Shown piece after piece: positions 1-8,641 of a DNA stretch of 17,516 bases (positions are counted from its first letter, which is position 1; each line of letters starts with the position of its first letter). A program made the position numbers and the translations under genes. The stretch is from Prevotella sp. UBA2850 (GTDB lineage: Bacteria > Bacteroidota > Bacteroidia > Bacteroidales > Bacteroidaceae): NCBI GenBank assembly GCA_002350805.1, contig DEFO01000038.1:1-17516 (forward strand). The letters run 5' to 3'. The notes under the pieces were generated by a model. The model saw only the letters and a program-made list of their open reading frames with translations. It had not been told where the DNA came from and ran no database searches.

Positions 1-1
1 G

Positions 2-3000
2 CGCGACCGGGTGCAGTCGTTCTATCACTTCTTCCGCGACACGCTGGCTTTCTCTCTGCCCGGCAGCAAGTGCGACCGCTATAAGATGATGGTCATGGTC
101 AACTACTCGCTCGACGGCACGGCCTACGGCGGCACCTACGACAACTTCATCGGGGCGCTATGGGTGGCGCCCAACCGCATTCAGGACGAGAAGATGAACT
201 GCATGGCCCACGAGCTGGGCCACTCGTTCCAGCTGCAGATACCTGCCGACTCGGTGGGCGACGCCTGGGGCGGCAGCGGCTTCTTTGAGATGACCTCGCA
301 ATGGATGCTCTGGCAGGTGAACCCCGACTGGATCACCGACGAGAACTACCACTTCGAGGCTTTCAAGAAACTCACCCACAAAGCCTATCTCCACCTGGAG
401 AATATCTACCATTCGCCCTACGTCATTCAGTGGTGGAGCGACCTGCACGGACGGAAGTCCATCGGCGAGCTCTACCGTCAGGGTAGGATAGGGGAAGACC
501 CCGTGATGACCTACCAGCGCCTGTACCACATGACGCAAGGACAGTTCTGCGACGAGATGCTGCGCGGCTACCAACACCTGGTCAACTTCGACTTCCAGCA
601 TGCCCGCCGTGCGACGCGCAAGTATGCCTGCTCCTTCACCACCGAGCTGACCGACAACGGCGGGTGGCTGCGGCCCCGCAACTATCCCGAGGAATACGGC
701 TTCAATGCCATCCTGCTCGACAGTCTCGTGAATCTCCGTGCCACGTCGTTCAGCCTCCAGCTCCGTGGCGACCAGCTGCGCTACGGCTTTGTGGGCATCA
801 CCACCGACGACAAGGAAATCTACAGCGATGTGAATGCCACGACGTTCACCGTCCCGCAGGGCGTGACGCTCCGCCACCTCTACCTCATCGTCATGGGCGC
901 GCCGCAGGAGCACTATCAGATACCCATGCCCAGCGAGGATAATCCCGAGCCGAAGGCTGAGCTGCGGGAGTTCCCCTATACCTTCCGCGTGACCGACAAT
1001 GCCGCCCGGTGGAACACCCCCGGTGCCGGAAACCCCTTCATTCCCGGCTATTTCGCCGACCCCACCATCCGTAAGTTCGGCGACACCTATTACCTCTATG
1101 CCACCACCGACGGAACGGGCAACGGCTACGGACCCGCCCAGGTGTGGGTGTCAAGCGACTTCCGCAACTGGAAGAACATCGTCATGAACTGGCCCACCAC
1201 CGAGGTGGTGTGGGCACCCGACGTGGTGCAGCAGCCCGACGGCACCTACCGCTATTACTACTGCGAGCCCTGCAACATCAACGTGGGCGAGGCATCGTCG
1301 CCCATCGGCCCCTGGCACAACATCCTTGGGAAGGCCGACGCCGTGATGGTGCCCGACCGCTATGTGCACAATGTCATCACCCTCGACCCCCAGCTGTTCC
1401 GCGATGACGACGGCCAGGAGTATCTCTATTTCACCACATGGGGCATCTACGACGGCTTCGGCTGTGGTGTGGCCCGGCTCAGCGGCAAGCGTCCCGCACC
1501 GGGTGCCGCCGATGCGCGCGGCTGGCGCGAAGACGCTCCGTTCCCCATTGCCGCCGATGAGTTCTTCGCCGAGAAGCGCCTCATCCCCAACACCGAGCTG
1601 AAGGATGTCTTCGAGGCGCCCTTCGTGTTCCGCCGGGGCGACACCTATTACTTCACCTACTCCTCTGGCTCGTGCCATGACCACACCTACCGTGTGCAGT
1701 ATGCCACATCCAGCGTCGGACCCATGGGACCCTTCGAGTATAAGGGCTGCATCCTCTCCACCAATGCCGACGGCACCATCCACGGTCCCGGCCACCACAG
1801 CATCCTGGAAGAGAACGGCCGCTTCTACATCGTCTACCACCGTCACAACAATCCGCACTCCGTTCATGGCTTCAACCGCCAGGTGTGCATCGACGAGCTG
1901 CTGTTCGATGCCGACGGCAACATCCTGCCCGTCGTCCCCACCCACGATGCATCGAAGGTGGGACTGCTCACTCCGCCCACCAGTCAGAACCTCGCCTATG
2001 GTGCCAAGGTCACGGCCAGCAGCTACTACGACGAGTGGTTCAAGCCCGAATATGCCGTCGACGACAATAACGGCACGCTCTGGAAGGCCCGCCATACCAA
2101 TTGGGACCCGCAGCAGCACGGTGAGTGGCTGCAGATCGACCTCGGGCGCACCACCGCGTTCAACGAGGTGTGGACACAGTTCGAGTATCCCACCTTCTTC
2201 TACCAGTACAAGATAGAAACCTCTACCGACGGCCGCCGCTGGACCCTCTATGCCGACCGCACCGACAACACCATGCAGGGCTCGCCGATGATCGACCGCA
2301 AGAAGGCGAAAGCCCGCTATGTGCGCATCACCATCACCGACACCCAGAAGAACGGCCACATGCCTGCCATCTGGAACGTGAAGGTGTGGAAGAAGGCCCC
2401 TCTGTTGCCCGACACCGATGTCGAGTCGAACGACGGCTATCCCGGCATGCACCGCAAGGATGTCAGTCCTGCTGACCGCCGTCAGGCCACCATCACCCTC
2501 GATGCCGCCACCCTGGCGCAGGGCCGCACGCAGCCTGCCGACGTCAGCGAGGTGACCACGGCCGAGGGCATCACCCTCAAGGCCAACAAACCCATGCGCC
2601 TCCGTGTGAAAGACGGACGGTGGGCCCTCTTCTTCAACGGCTCACAGCGCCTCACGGCCCCCACACCCGTTGCCGACGCCTATCGCTACAATGCCCCTTA
2701 CACCATCAGTGCCTGGGCCTTGCAGACCGAGGTAGGTCCCGTGGCCACCCTGGCGTCGCTCAGCAGTTCGCAGGCCGACCTCGCCACCACAGAGATGCGG
2801 CTGGGCACCGACCCCGCCACCGGACTCGTCAACCATCAGGGCTCGTTCGAGAGCTGTGGCGCCCCCGAGGCCGTGAAAGCCGCTGAGGGACAGTGGCACC
2901 ACTGGGTGGTTACCTTCGACGGATGGATGGAGCGCATCTACCGCGACGGCCAGCTGCTGAAAGAGCACAACAACTTCATCATGCTCCGCCCCGAGGGCAG

Positions 3001-3721
3001 CGTGGTGATCGGAGCCGACGGCCAGGGCGCCAACAACATCAGAGGCTATCTCAGCTCACTCGCCATCCTGCCGCAATCCGTGACCGCCGACGAGGTACGT
3101 ACGATGTACAACCAGAGGAAAGACGACCGCACCCCCTCGCTGGGCGACGACGACTTCGACGAGAGCGACCCCGACAGCCGCTTCACCCTCTCGCCCCTCA
3201 TGACACCCGTCTTCGAGCAGCCTGCCGAGCAGACCCTCGCCGCCACCACGGCCCTGTTCCAGGAAGACCCGCTGCAGCATGGTGGCCATATTTATAAGGA
3301 GGTGGAGGGCGACTTCGTCATGATGGCCCGCTTCACCGATATGGAAGGACTTGCCGAGCACAAGCCGAAGGCCTACAACGAGGGCGGACTGCTCGTCACC
3401 GATGCCGACGCCGTCTATCAGCTGGGCGTCTTCCCGCTCTACAACTGCGGCAACATGCTCACCGTCACCCGACCCGACGGGCGTCCCCAATACCCCAACT
3501 ACAAAGGCTACGACTTCGACCCCATCCTGCAGTTCGAGCGCCGCGGCCGGCAGCTCTTTGCCCGTACCAGCCGCGACGGACAGACCTGGCGCAACATGCC
3601 CGGCTCGCCCATCGAGGTGACCTCCGACAAGCTGCAGGTGGGTGTCTATCAGACCACCTACACCGAGCGCCTCTCGTGGGTGAAACTGAGCGACATCGTC
3701 ATCTATCAGCCGAAGCGCTGA
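2..3721 (+). CDS. Multidomain secreted glycoside hydrolase family 43 protein with N-terminal zincin-like domain (5'-truncated)
   Basis: The reading frame is open from base 2, so the true start and any signal peptide lie left of the window; the GTG at 11 is only the first possible internal start. The visible 1239 residues, numbered from base 2, carry in order: a zincin-like domain with HELGH at 70-74 and a possible third zinc ligand E96 (resembling Bacteroidota proteins labelled DUF6055, from memory); a GH43 five-bladed propeller at about 340-655; an F5/8 type C/CBM32-like sugar-binding domain at 663-798; a LamG-like domain at 873-1038; and a concanavalin-like C-terminal module at 1060-1239. 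Likely GH43 catalytic residues are D353 (FADP, base), D462 (LDPQ, pKa modulator) and E538 (VFEAP, acid), with the GPGHH histidines at 598-599. It probably removes arabinose or xylose units from plant polysaccharide at the cell surface or in the periplasm; the substrate cannot be read from sequence. The HTCS downstream on the same strand fits a polysaccharide utilisation locus. Confidence 0.9.
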   Translation, partial: RDRVQSFYHFFRDTLAFSLPGSKCDRYKMMVMVNYSLDGTAYGGTYDNFIGALWVAPNRIQDEKMNCMAHELGHSFQLQIPADSVGDAWGGSGFFEMTSQWMLWQVNPDWITDENYHFEAFKKLTHKAYLHLENIYHSPYVIQWWSDLHGRKSIGELYRQGRIGEDPVMTYQRLYHMTQGQFCDEMLRGYQHLVNFDFQHARRATRKYACSFTTELTDNGGWLRPRNYPEEYGFNAILLDSLVNLRATSFSLQLRGDQLRYGFVGITTDDKEIYSDVNATTFTVPQGVTLRHLYLIVMGAPQEHYQIPMPSEDNPEPKAELREFPYTFRVTDNAARWNTPGAGNPFIPGYFADPTIRKFGDTYYLYATTDGTGNGYGPAQVWVSSDFRNWKNIVMNWPTTEVVWAPDVVQQPDGTYRYYYCEPCNINVGEASSPIGPWHNILGKADAVMVPDRYVHNVITLDPQLFRDDDGQEYLYFTTWGIYDGFGCGVARLSGKRPAPGAADARGWREDAPFPIAADEFFAEKRLIPNTELKDVFEAPFVFRRGDTYYFTYSSGSCHDHTYRVQYATSSVGPMGPFEYKGCILSTNADGTIHGPGHHSILEENGRFYIVYHRHNNPHSVHGFNRQVCIDELLFDADGNILPVVPTHDASKVGLLTPPTSQNLAYGAKVTASSYYDEWFKPEYAVDDNNGTLWKARHTNWDPQQHGEWLQIDLGRTTAFNEVWTQFEYPTFFYQYKIETSTDGRRWTLYADRTDNTMQGSPMIDRKKAKARYVRITITDTQKNGHMPAIWNVKVWKKAPLLPDTDVESNDGYPGMHRKDVSPADRRQATITLDAATLAQGRTQPADVSEVTTAEGITLKANKPMRLRVKDGRWALFFNGSQRLTAPTPVADAYRYNAPYTISAWALQTEVGPVATLASLSSSQADLATTEMRLGTDPATGLVNHQGSFESCGAPEAVKAAEGQWHHWVVTFDGWMERIYRDGQLLKEHNNFIMLRPEGSVVIGADGQGANNIRGYLSSLAILPQSVTADEVRTMYNQRKDDRTPSLGDDDFDESDPDSRFTLSPLMTPVFEQPAEQTLAATTALFQEDPLQHGGHIYKEVEGDFVMMARFTDMEGLAEHKPKAYNEGGLLVTDADAVYQLGVFPLYNCGNMLTVTRPDGRPQYPNYKGYDFDPILQFERRGRQLFARTSRDGQTWRNMPGSPIEVTSDKLQVGVYQTTYTERLSWVKLSDIVIYQPKR

Positions 3722-3730
3722 ATCTCTTGT

Positions 3731-3775
3731 AAATGATCAGGCCGCCTGCCCCCGAGCGGGCAGCCCGGTCATTTC
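3731..3775 (+). terminator. Imperfect hairpin after the GH43 gene, possible terminator
   Basis: Outer arms AAATGA (3731-3736) and TCATTT (3769-3774) enclose an inner GC stem CTGCCC (3746-3751) and GGGCAG (3758-3763), with an unpaired internal loop between the two stems. It lies just after the GH43 stop codon and before the HTCS promoter, where a terminator is expected. It is followed by a run of A, not T, on the plus strand, so a classical intrinsic terminator is doubtful. Confidence 0.35.
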
Positions 3776-3794
3776 AAAAAAAATGACAGATAAC

Positions 3795-3826
3795 ATTGGC
3801 CGTTTTGCGTTTTTTTTGTATTTTTG
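3795..3826 (+). promoter_or_regulatory. Bacteroidota-type promoter for the HTCS gene
   Basis: The -7 element TATTTTTG (3819-3826) matches TAnnTTTG. A TTG at 3796-3798 lies 20 bp upstream, the spacing expected for the -33 element. Transcription would begin near 3830, only a few bases before the preferred ATG at 3834, which implies a leaderless or nearly leaderless message. Confidence 0.6.
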
Positions 3827-3833
3827 CCACATC

Positions 3834-6800
3834 ATGATTCGCATACTGTTACTCGCGTTATGCCTTCTCGGCCTGCTGCCAGCCAGTGCCCGCGACGACT
3901 ATAGCTACCGGCTCATCACCATGAACGACGGGCTGGCAGCCAATGCCGTGCGCAATATCGTGCAAGATAAGTACGGCTATATGTGGTTCGGCACCGACAA
4001 CGCCCTCTGCCGTTACGATGGCCGCCGTGTGCTGCCCTTCCGCATTGCCAGCCTGGGCGTCAACCAGTATATCTCCGCCCTGCTGGCTTCCGACGAGGGC
4101 ATCTACGTGGGCACCGTCCAGGGCGTGTTCTTCTTCGACTTTTCCCGGCAGACCTACACCCGCCTGCCGCTCGACATCCATTCCGAAGTGACCTATCTCT
4201 CCATGGACGAGGAAGACTGTCTGTGGATTTCTACCATGCAGCAGGGCGTGTGGGAGTATATGCCCAAGACGGGTCAGTCACGACAGTACAACATCAAGGC
4301 AGCCGGCAACTCGGTGGCCCAGGTATATGTCGACAACAGCAACCAGATATGGGCCGTCACCAACCGGAGCGTGCCCGTGCTGCAGAAGCTCAACCGCCTG
4401 CACAACCGTTTCGAGCCCGTCAGCGTCAGCTATCCGGCGTCGGCGGCCTCGCTGCGCATGCTGCAGACCCGCGACGGCCGCCTGTGGCTGGGCTCGTGGG
4501 AGCAGGGACTCTTGCTCATGCACGACGACGGGCGGCTCGAGCAGGTGCTCCATCCGCAGCTGGCCAAGGTGGGATGGCATATCCATACGCTCTACGAAGA
4601 GGCCGACGACCGCATCACCATCGGCTGCGACGACGGTCTGGTGTGCTTCAACCCCAAGACCCGCGAGTGGATGAAGTTCGACGACCGTTTCGTCTATGCC
4701 TTCACCACCGACAACGAGGGTGGCAAGTGGATAGGCACGTTCTACAGCGGTGTTCGCTACATCTCGCCGGTGGGCAAGCGCTTCGACGGCTTCTCCATCG
4801 ACAACGGCCTCTCGGGCAATGTCGTCTCGCGTTTCTGTGAAGACAAGAAAGGGCGCATCTGGATAGGCAGCGACGACGGCGGACTCATGTGCTACTCGCC
4901 CCGGGAGGGCCGCTTTGTGGCCTATCCCCATCAGGACATCCTCTCGAAGCGCAATGTGCATGCCCTCACCATCGACGCCAACAACGAGCTGTGGATAGGA
5001 GCCTATACCGACGGTGTGGCGGTGATGAACCTCGAGACCGGCCAGCTGCGCGAGTACCAGCAGACCGCTGACCCGCACTCGCTCGACAATACCAGCTGCT
5101 ATGCCCTGCTCACCGACGAGCAAGGCTGGGTGTGGGCAGGCACCATGGAGGGACTCAACCTCTACAACCGTACGGCCGACCGCTTCGAGCGCATCGGCAA
5201 GACCGACGCCATGATTGTCGACATCGACGAAGACTGGAACAGCCACCTGTGGCTCTCCACGCAGGGCGGCGGCCTGTGGCGCTGCGGAAGGGAGAACCGC
5301 CAGCTGAAGACCTACCGCCACGCCGACGGCGACGACCACTCGCTGCCCGACGACCAGGTGAACTGTGCCCTTGTCGACGAGAGCGGACAGCTGTGGGTAG
5401 GCACCCAGAGCGGCCTCTGCCGCTACGATGCGCGCCACGACCGCTTCGACCGTGTGACCCTCGAGGTGCCCAGCCGCAACATCATGGGCATCGTCGAGGA
5501 CAATGGTGCCCTGTGGCTCTCTACCGACCGCGGCATCGTGCGCTACGAGCCCAAGCAGGCCGTCAAGATCACCGACGAGGGCAATGCCTACGGGAAGATG
5601 AGCGAGGCCGTGCAGCGATTCACGCTCCACGACGGACTCGTCAGCGAGCAGTTCCAGCCAAACTCAGTTCTGAAGGCCAGCGACGGCAGAATCTACTTTG
5701 GTAGCACCAGTGGCTTCAACAGTTTCCTGCCCTATCAGATTAAGGCTAATCATGTGATGCCGCCTGTCTATATCACTGGTATGAGCATCATGAACCGTGA
5801 GGAATATACGGCAGAAGGGCTTCCGCTCGACTTGTCACAGACCAAGGAACTGACGCTTGGCTACGGCGATGCGCGCATGGTGACACTGTCGTTTGCCTCG
5901 CTGAGCTACTGCTCGCCAGAGAAAAACCAATATGCCTATATGCTCGAGGGCTTCGACCGCGACTGGAACTATGTGGGCAACCAGAACCAGGCCACCTACA
6001 CCAACCTGCCCTCTGGCAGATATCTCTTCCGCGTGAAGGCCACCAACAACGACGGTGTCTGGTCCACCAACGAGGCCAGGCTCCGCATCATCGTCCAGCC
6101 GCCTTTCTGGTGGAGCTGGTATGCCAAGCTCTTCTATCTGTTGCTGCTGGGAACAGCCATCTGGTATTATGTCCACCTGCGTCTGCGCCGCGCCGAACAC
6201 CGCCATCAGCTCGAGATGCAGCGGCTGCACGAGGAGAAAGAGAAAGAGGTGCGCGATGCCCGCCTCAACTTCTTCACGATGATTGCCCACGAGATACGCA
6301 CGCCCGTATCGCTCATCATCGCGCCCCTGGAGAAAATCATGAAACGCGGCACTCCGTCGGAAGAGATGAAGGTCATCGACCGCAACGCCCACCGGCTGCT
6401 CGAACTGGTCAACCAGCTGCTCGACTTCCGCAAGGTAGAGCAACAGAGCCTCGTCATGCACTTTGCCCCCCAGAACATCCACGAGCTGATAGAGAATGTG
6501 AGCGTGCGCTTCGCACCCACCTTCGAGAATAGCGGCAAGCATTTCTCCGTGGCCTACCCCGACGAGCACTTCACCGCCATCGTCGACCGCGAGGCCGTCA
6601 CCAAGGTAGTGAGCAACCTGCTCACCAATGCCAGCAAATACACCAAAGATGAAGTGCGCCTCACCTGCGACGTAGAGCCCGACGGTCAGCATTTCCGCAT
6701 CGCCGTGGCCGACAATGGCGTGGGCATCCGCCACGACGACCTCAAACGCATCTTCGAGCCCTTCTTTCAGGCACAGGACAATAAGCCCGGCACGGGCATC

Positions 6801-7796
6801 GGCCTCAATATCGTCAAGAACATTGTCGACCAGCACCACGGAACCATCACCATCGACTCGGAAGTGGGCAAAGGCTCCACCTTCACCGTCGTGCTGCCTG
6901 TGAGCCAGCAGATGGCCGCAGAGCCCGGCACGGAGGCCGCCAAGGCAGCAGTGTTACCCGCCGGAGCACAACAACCCGACGACACCCAGACCGCCGGGCA
7001 GCATGCGGCCGACATCAGCCCAGCCGAAGCCGGCCAGCGGCAGAAGATGCTCATCGTCGACGACTCCGACGACATGGTGGGCTTCCTCTCCGAGAACTTC
7101 CGCGAGAAATACGAGGTGCTCACCGCTGGCGACGGCATCGAAGCACTCGACGTCCTGTCGAAGCACGAGATCAATATCATCATCTCCGACTGGATGATGC
7201 CCCGCATGGACGGTGCCGAGCTGTGCCGCCGAGTGCGCCGCAACCCGCTCACCAGCCACATACCCTTTGTCATGCTCACCGCCAAGACCGACGACGACTC
7301 GAAGGTGCAGGGCATGGATGTGGGTGCCGAAACCTACATCGAGAAACCCTTCTCCGTGCAATACCTCGAGGCCTGCATTCGCAACATGCTCCAGATACGT
7401 CAGCAGCTCATGCGCAAATTCTCGTCCATGCCCCTCGAGCCCGTCACCGAGATAGCCCAGAACCCAACCGACAACGATTTCCTGCTGCAGATGAATCAGA
7501 TCATCGAGGAGAACTTCTCCAACACTGCCCTCAACGTCGACTTCCTCGCCAAGAGCCTGAACATCAGCCGCAGCGGACTCTTTGCCAAGATCAAGACCCT
7601 GGCCGACGTCACGCCCAACGAGATGATACAGATTGTGAGGCTCAAACGGGCCGCCCAGCTGTTGCACGACGGCGGCTACATGGTGAGCGAGGTGGGCTAC
7701 ATGGTAGGATTCTCCAACCCCTCCTATTTCTCCAAGTGCTTCCAGAAACAGTTCGGCATCCGTCCCGCCGACTATATGAAAGCCAACCAAAAGTAA
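3834..7796 (+). CDS. Hybrid two-component system sensor kinase/response regulator (HTCS), AraC-type
   Basis: One protein that senses a sugar ligand in the periplasm and regulates transcription in the cytoplasm. I prefer the ATG at 3834 over the in-frame ATG at 3783: it gives a clean signal peptide (MIRILLLALCLLGLLPASA), while 3783 lies upstream of the promoter. From 3834 it has 1320 residues. About 13 Reg_prop blades (WIGT/WFGT/WLGS followed by GL-x-RY) fill residues 20-650 as two propellers. A Y_Y_Y domain follows at about 690-760, a membrane helix at about 766-782, a HisKA domain with phospho-acceptor H819 (AHEIRTP) and an ATPase domain (ADNGVGI, GTGIGLNIV). An Ala/Gln/Pro-rich linker leads to a receiver domain with phospho-acceptor D1119 (SDWMMPRMDG) and a C-terminal AraC helix-turn-helix at about 1220-1320. 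All key residues are present. It probably controls the GH43 gene and others further left. A less GC-rich patch lies near 5650-5920. Confidence 0.95.
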   Translation: MIRILLLALCLLGLLPASARDDYSYRLITMNDGLAANAVRNIVQDKYGYMWFGTDNALCRYDGRRVLPFRIASLGVNQYISALLASDEGIYVGTVQGVFFFDFSRQTYTRLPLDIHSEVTYLSMDEEDCLWISTMQQGVWEYMPKTGQSRQYNIKAAGNSVAQVYVDNSNQIWAVTNRSVPVLQKLNRLHNRFEPVSVSYPASAASLRMLQTRDGRLWLGSWEQGLLLMHDDGRLEQVLHPQLAKVGWHIHTLYEEADDRITIGCDDGLVCFNPKTREWMKFDDRFVYAFTTDNEGGKWIGTFYSGVRYISPVGKRFDGFSIDNGLSGNVVSRFCEDKKGRIWIGSDDGGLMCYSPREGRFVAYPHQDILSKRNVHALTIDANNELWIGAYTDGVAVMNLETGQLREYQQTADPHSLDNTSCYALLTDEQGWVWAGTMEGLNLYNRTADRFERIGKTDAMIVDIDEDWNSHLWLSTQGGGLWRCGRENRQLKTYRHADGDDHSLPDDQVNCALVDESGQLWVGTQSGLCRYDARHDRFDRVTLEVPSRNIMGIVEDNGALWLSTDRGIVRYEPKQAVKITDEGNAYGKMSEAVQRFTLHDGLVSEQFQPNSVLKASDGRIYFGSTSGFNSFLPYQIKANHVMPPVYITGMSIMNREEYTAEGLPLDLSQTKELTLGYGDARMVTLSFASLSYCSPEKNQYAYMLEGFDRDWNYVGNQNQATYTNLPSGRYLFRVKATNNDGVWSTNEARLRIIVQPPFWWSWYAKLFYLLLLGTAIWYYVHLRLRRAEHRHQLEMQRLHEEKEKEVRDARLNFFTMIAHEIRTPVSLIIAPLEKIMKRGTPSEEMKVIDRNAHRLLELVNQLLDFRKVEQQSLVMHFAPQNIHELIENVSVRFAPTFENSGKHFSVAYPDEHFTAIVDREAVTKVVSNLLTNASKYTKDEVRLTCDVEPDGQHFRIAVADNGVGIRHDDLKRIFEPFFQAQDNKPGTGIGLNIVKNIVDQHHGTITIDSEVGKGSTFTVVLPVSQQMAAEPGTEAAKAAVLPAGAQQPDDTQTAGQHAADISPAEAGQRQKMLIVDDSDDMVGFLSENFREKYEVLTAGDGIEALDVLSKHEINIIISDWMMPRMDGAELCRRVRRNPLTSHIPFVMLTAKTDDDSKVQGMDVGAETYIEKPFSVQYLEACIRNMLQIRQQLMRKFSSMPLEPVTEIAQNPTDNDFLLQMNQIIEENFSNTALNVDFLAKSLNISRSGLFAKIKTLADVTPNEMIQIVRLKRAAQLLHDGGYMVSEVGYMVGFSNPSYFSKCFQKQFGIRPADYMKANQK

Positions 7797-7884
7797 GTCA
7801 GGCGTGGGGTTCCCCCGATGGTGCTATGCCAACTTTGTGACAAATCTCAGAACGAAACAAGAGCGACAGAAAAAGTAAAGGCTT

Positions 7885-8502
7885 ATGCGAGTATTATTGA
7901 TCAATGGAAGTCCGAAGGAAAACGGCAACACATCGTTGGCACTCGGCGAAGTGGCACGTGCGCTCAACGCCGAAGGCATCACCACCCAGCTGGTCAGCAT
8001 CGGCAAACAGACCGTGCAAGGCTGCATCGCCTGCGGATGGTGCGGCAGGACAGGTAAGTGCACCTACACCGACGACCTCTACTACAAGGTGTGGCGGGCA
8101 GTGAAAGACGGCATCGACGGACTGGTGGTCGGCTCGCCCGTCTACTACGGAGGCCCCAACGGTTCGCTCTGTGCCCTGCTCGACCGCGTGTTCTATTCCC
8201 TGGGACAGCAGCTGCAGTATAAGCCAGCCGCCAGTGTGGTGGTGTGCCGCCGCGGCGGTGCGTCGGCCGCTTTCGACCGCCTGAACAACTACTTCAGCAT
8301 GATGAACATGCCCGTGGTCAGTTCGCAGTACTGGAACATCGTTTACGGCCAGACCCCGGGACAGGTGGCGCTCGACGAGGAAGGCATGCAGACCATGCGC
8401 ACCCTGGGGCGCAACATGGCATGGATGATCAAACGGCTCAATGTCGCCGTTGACGGCCACCCCGAGAAAGAACAGCCCGTCTGGACCAATTTCATCAGGT
8501 GA
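7885..8502 (+). CDS. Flavodoxin-fold NAD(P)H-dependent flavoprotein (oxidoreductase)
   Basis: A 205-residue cytoplasmic protein of the NADPH-dependent FMN reductase / iron-sulfur flavoprotein group. The phosphate-binding loop GSPKENGNTS is at residues 8-17 and the flavin-binding loop GSPVYYGG at 83-90. Four cysteines, C47, C50, C53 and C59 (CIACGWC then GKC), form a compact cluster where iron-sulfur flavoproteins bind a cluster; similar cysteines also occur in multimeric flavodoxin WrbA-like proteins without one. It would reduce a quinone, small molecule or redox partner with FMN; the substrate is unknown. The start at 7885 gives the usual beta-strand MRVLLINGSP directly at the N terminus. 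It lies 88 bp after the HTCS on the same strand, with only a weak promoter-like CAACTTTG (7830-7837) between, so co-transcription with the HTCS is possible. A functional link to the polysaccharide locus is not evident. Confidence 0.85.
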   Translation: MRVLLINGSPKENGNTSLALGEVARALNAEGITTQLVSIGKQTVQGCIACGWCGRTGKCTYTDDLYYKVWRAVKDGIDGLVVGSPVYYGGPNGSLCALLDRVFYSLGQQLQYKPAASVVVCRRGGASAAFDRLNNYFSMMNMPVVSSQYWNIVYGQTPGQVALDEEGMQTMRTLGRNMAWMIKRLNVAVDGHPEKEQPVWTNFIR

Positions 8503-8641
8503 GAGAGGGAGTAGGTGGCATGGCAGTTTTTCATCCCCGTGATGCATATCATCATCCGAAGTTCATAGTTTGACCACCTTTTCTACAAGTATGATGAACC
8601 GCGTATTCGACAATACCGTGACTACTTACAAATTCTACTGG

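Noticed and set aside
1151..2452. 433-codon open frame on the minus strand inside the GH43 gene
   Set aside because: It lies entirely opposite the GH43 and CBM32 coding sequence. Its Val/His/Gly-rich translation has no domain pattern, as expected from the antisense frame of GC-rich coding DNA.
3783..3833. 17-residue N-terminal extension of the HTCS from the ATG at 3783
   Set aside because: It overlaps the predicted promoter and would bury the signal peptide; the ATG at 3834 fits better.
4278..5630. 450-codon minus-strand open frame opposite the HTCS propellers
   Set aside because: Antisense shadow of repeated GC-rich codons; no recognisable motif and no promoter or start context.
6954..7790. 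278-codon minus-strand open frame opposite the HTCS receiver and AraC domains
   Set aside because: The plus-strand frame has clear domains; the antisense translation does not resemble a protein family.
8503..8641. Second att copy or terminator between the convergent genes
   Set aside because: No GACTGTTAATC core or GTGTTCCC octamer was found; only a weak TGATG/CATCA hairpin (8540-8554) without a T run.
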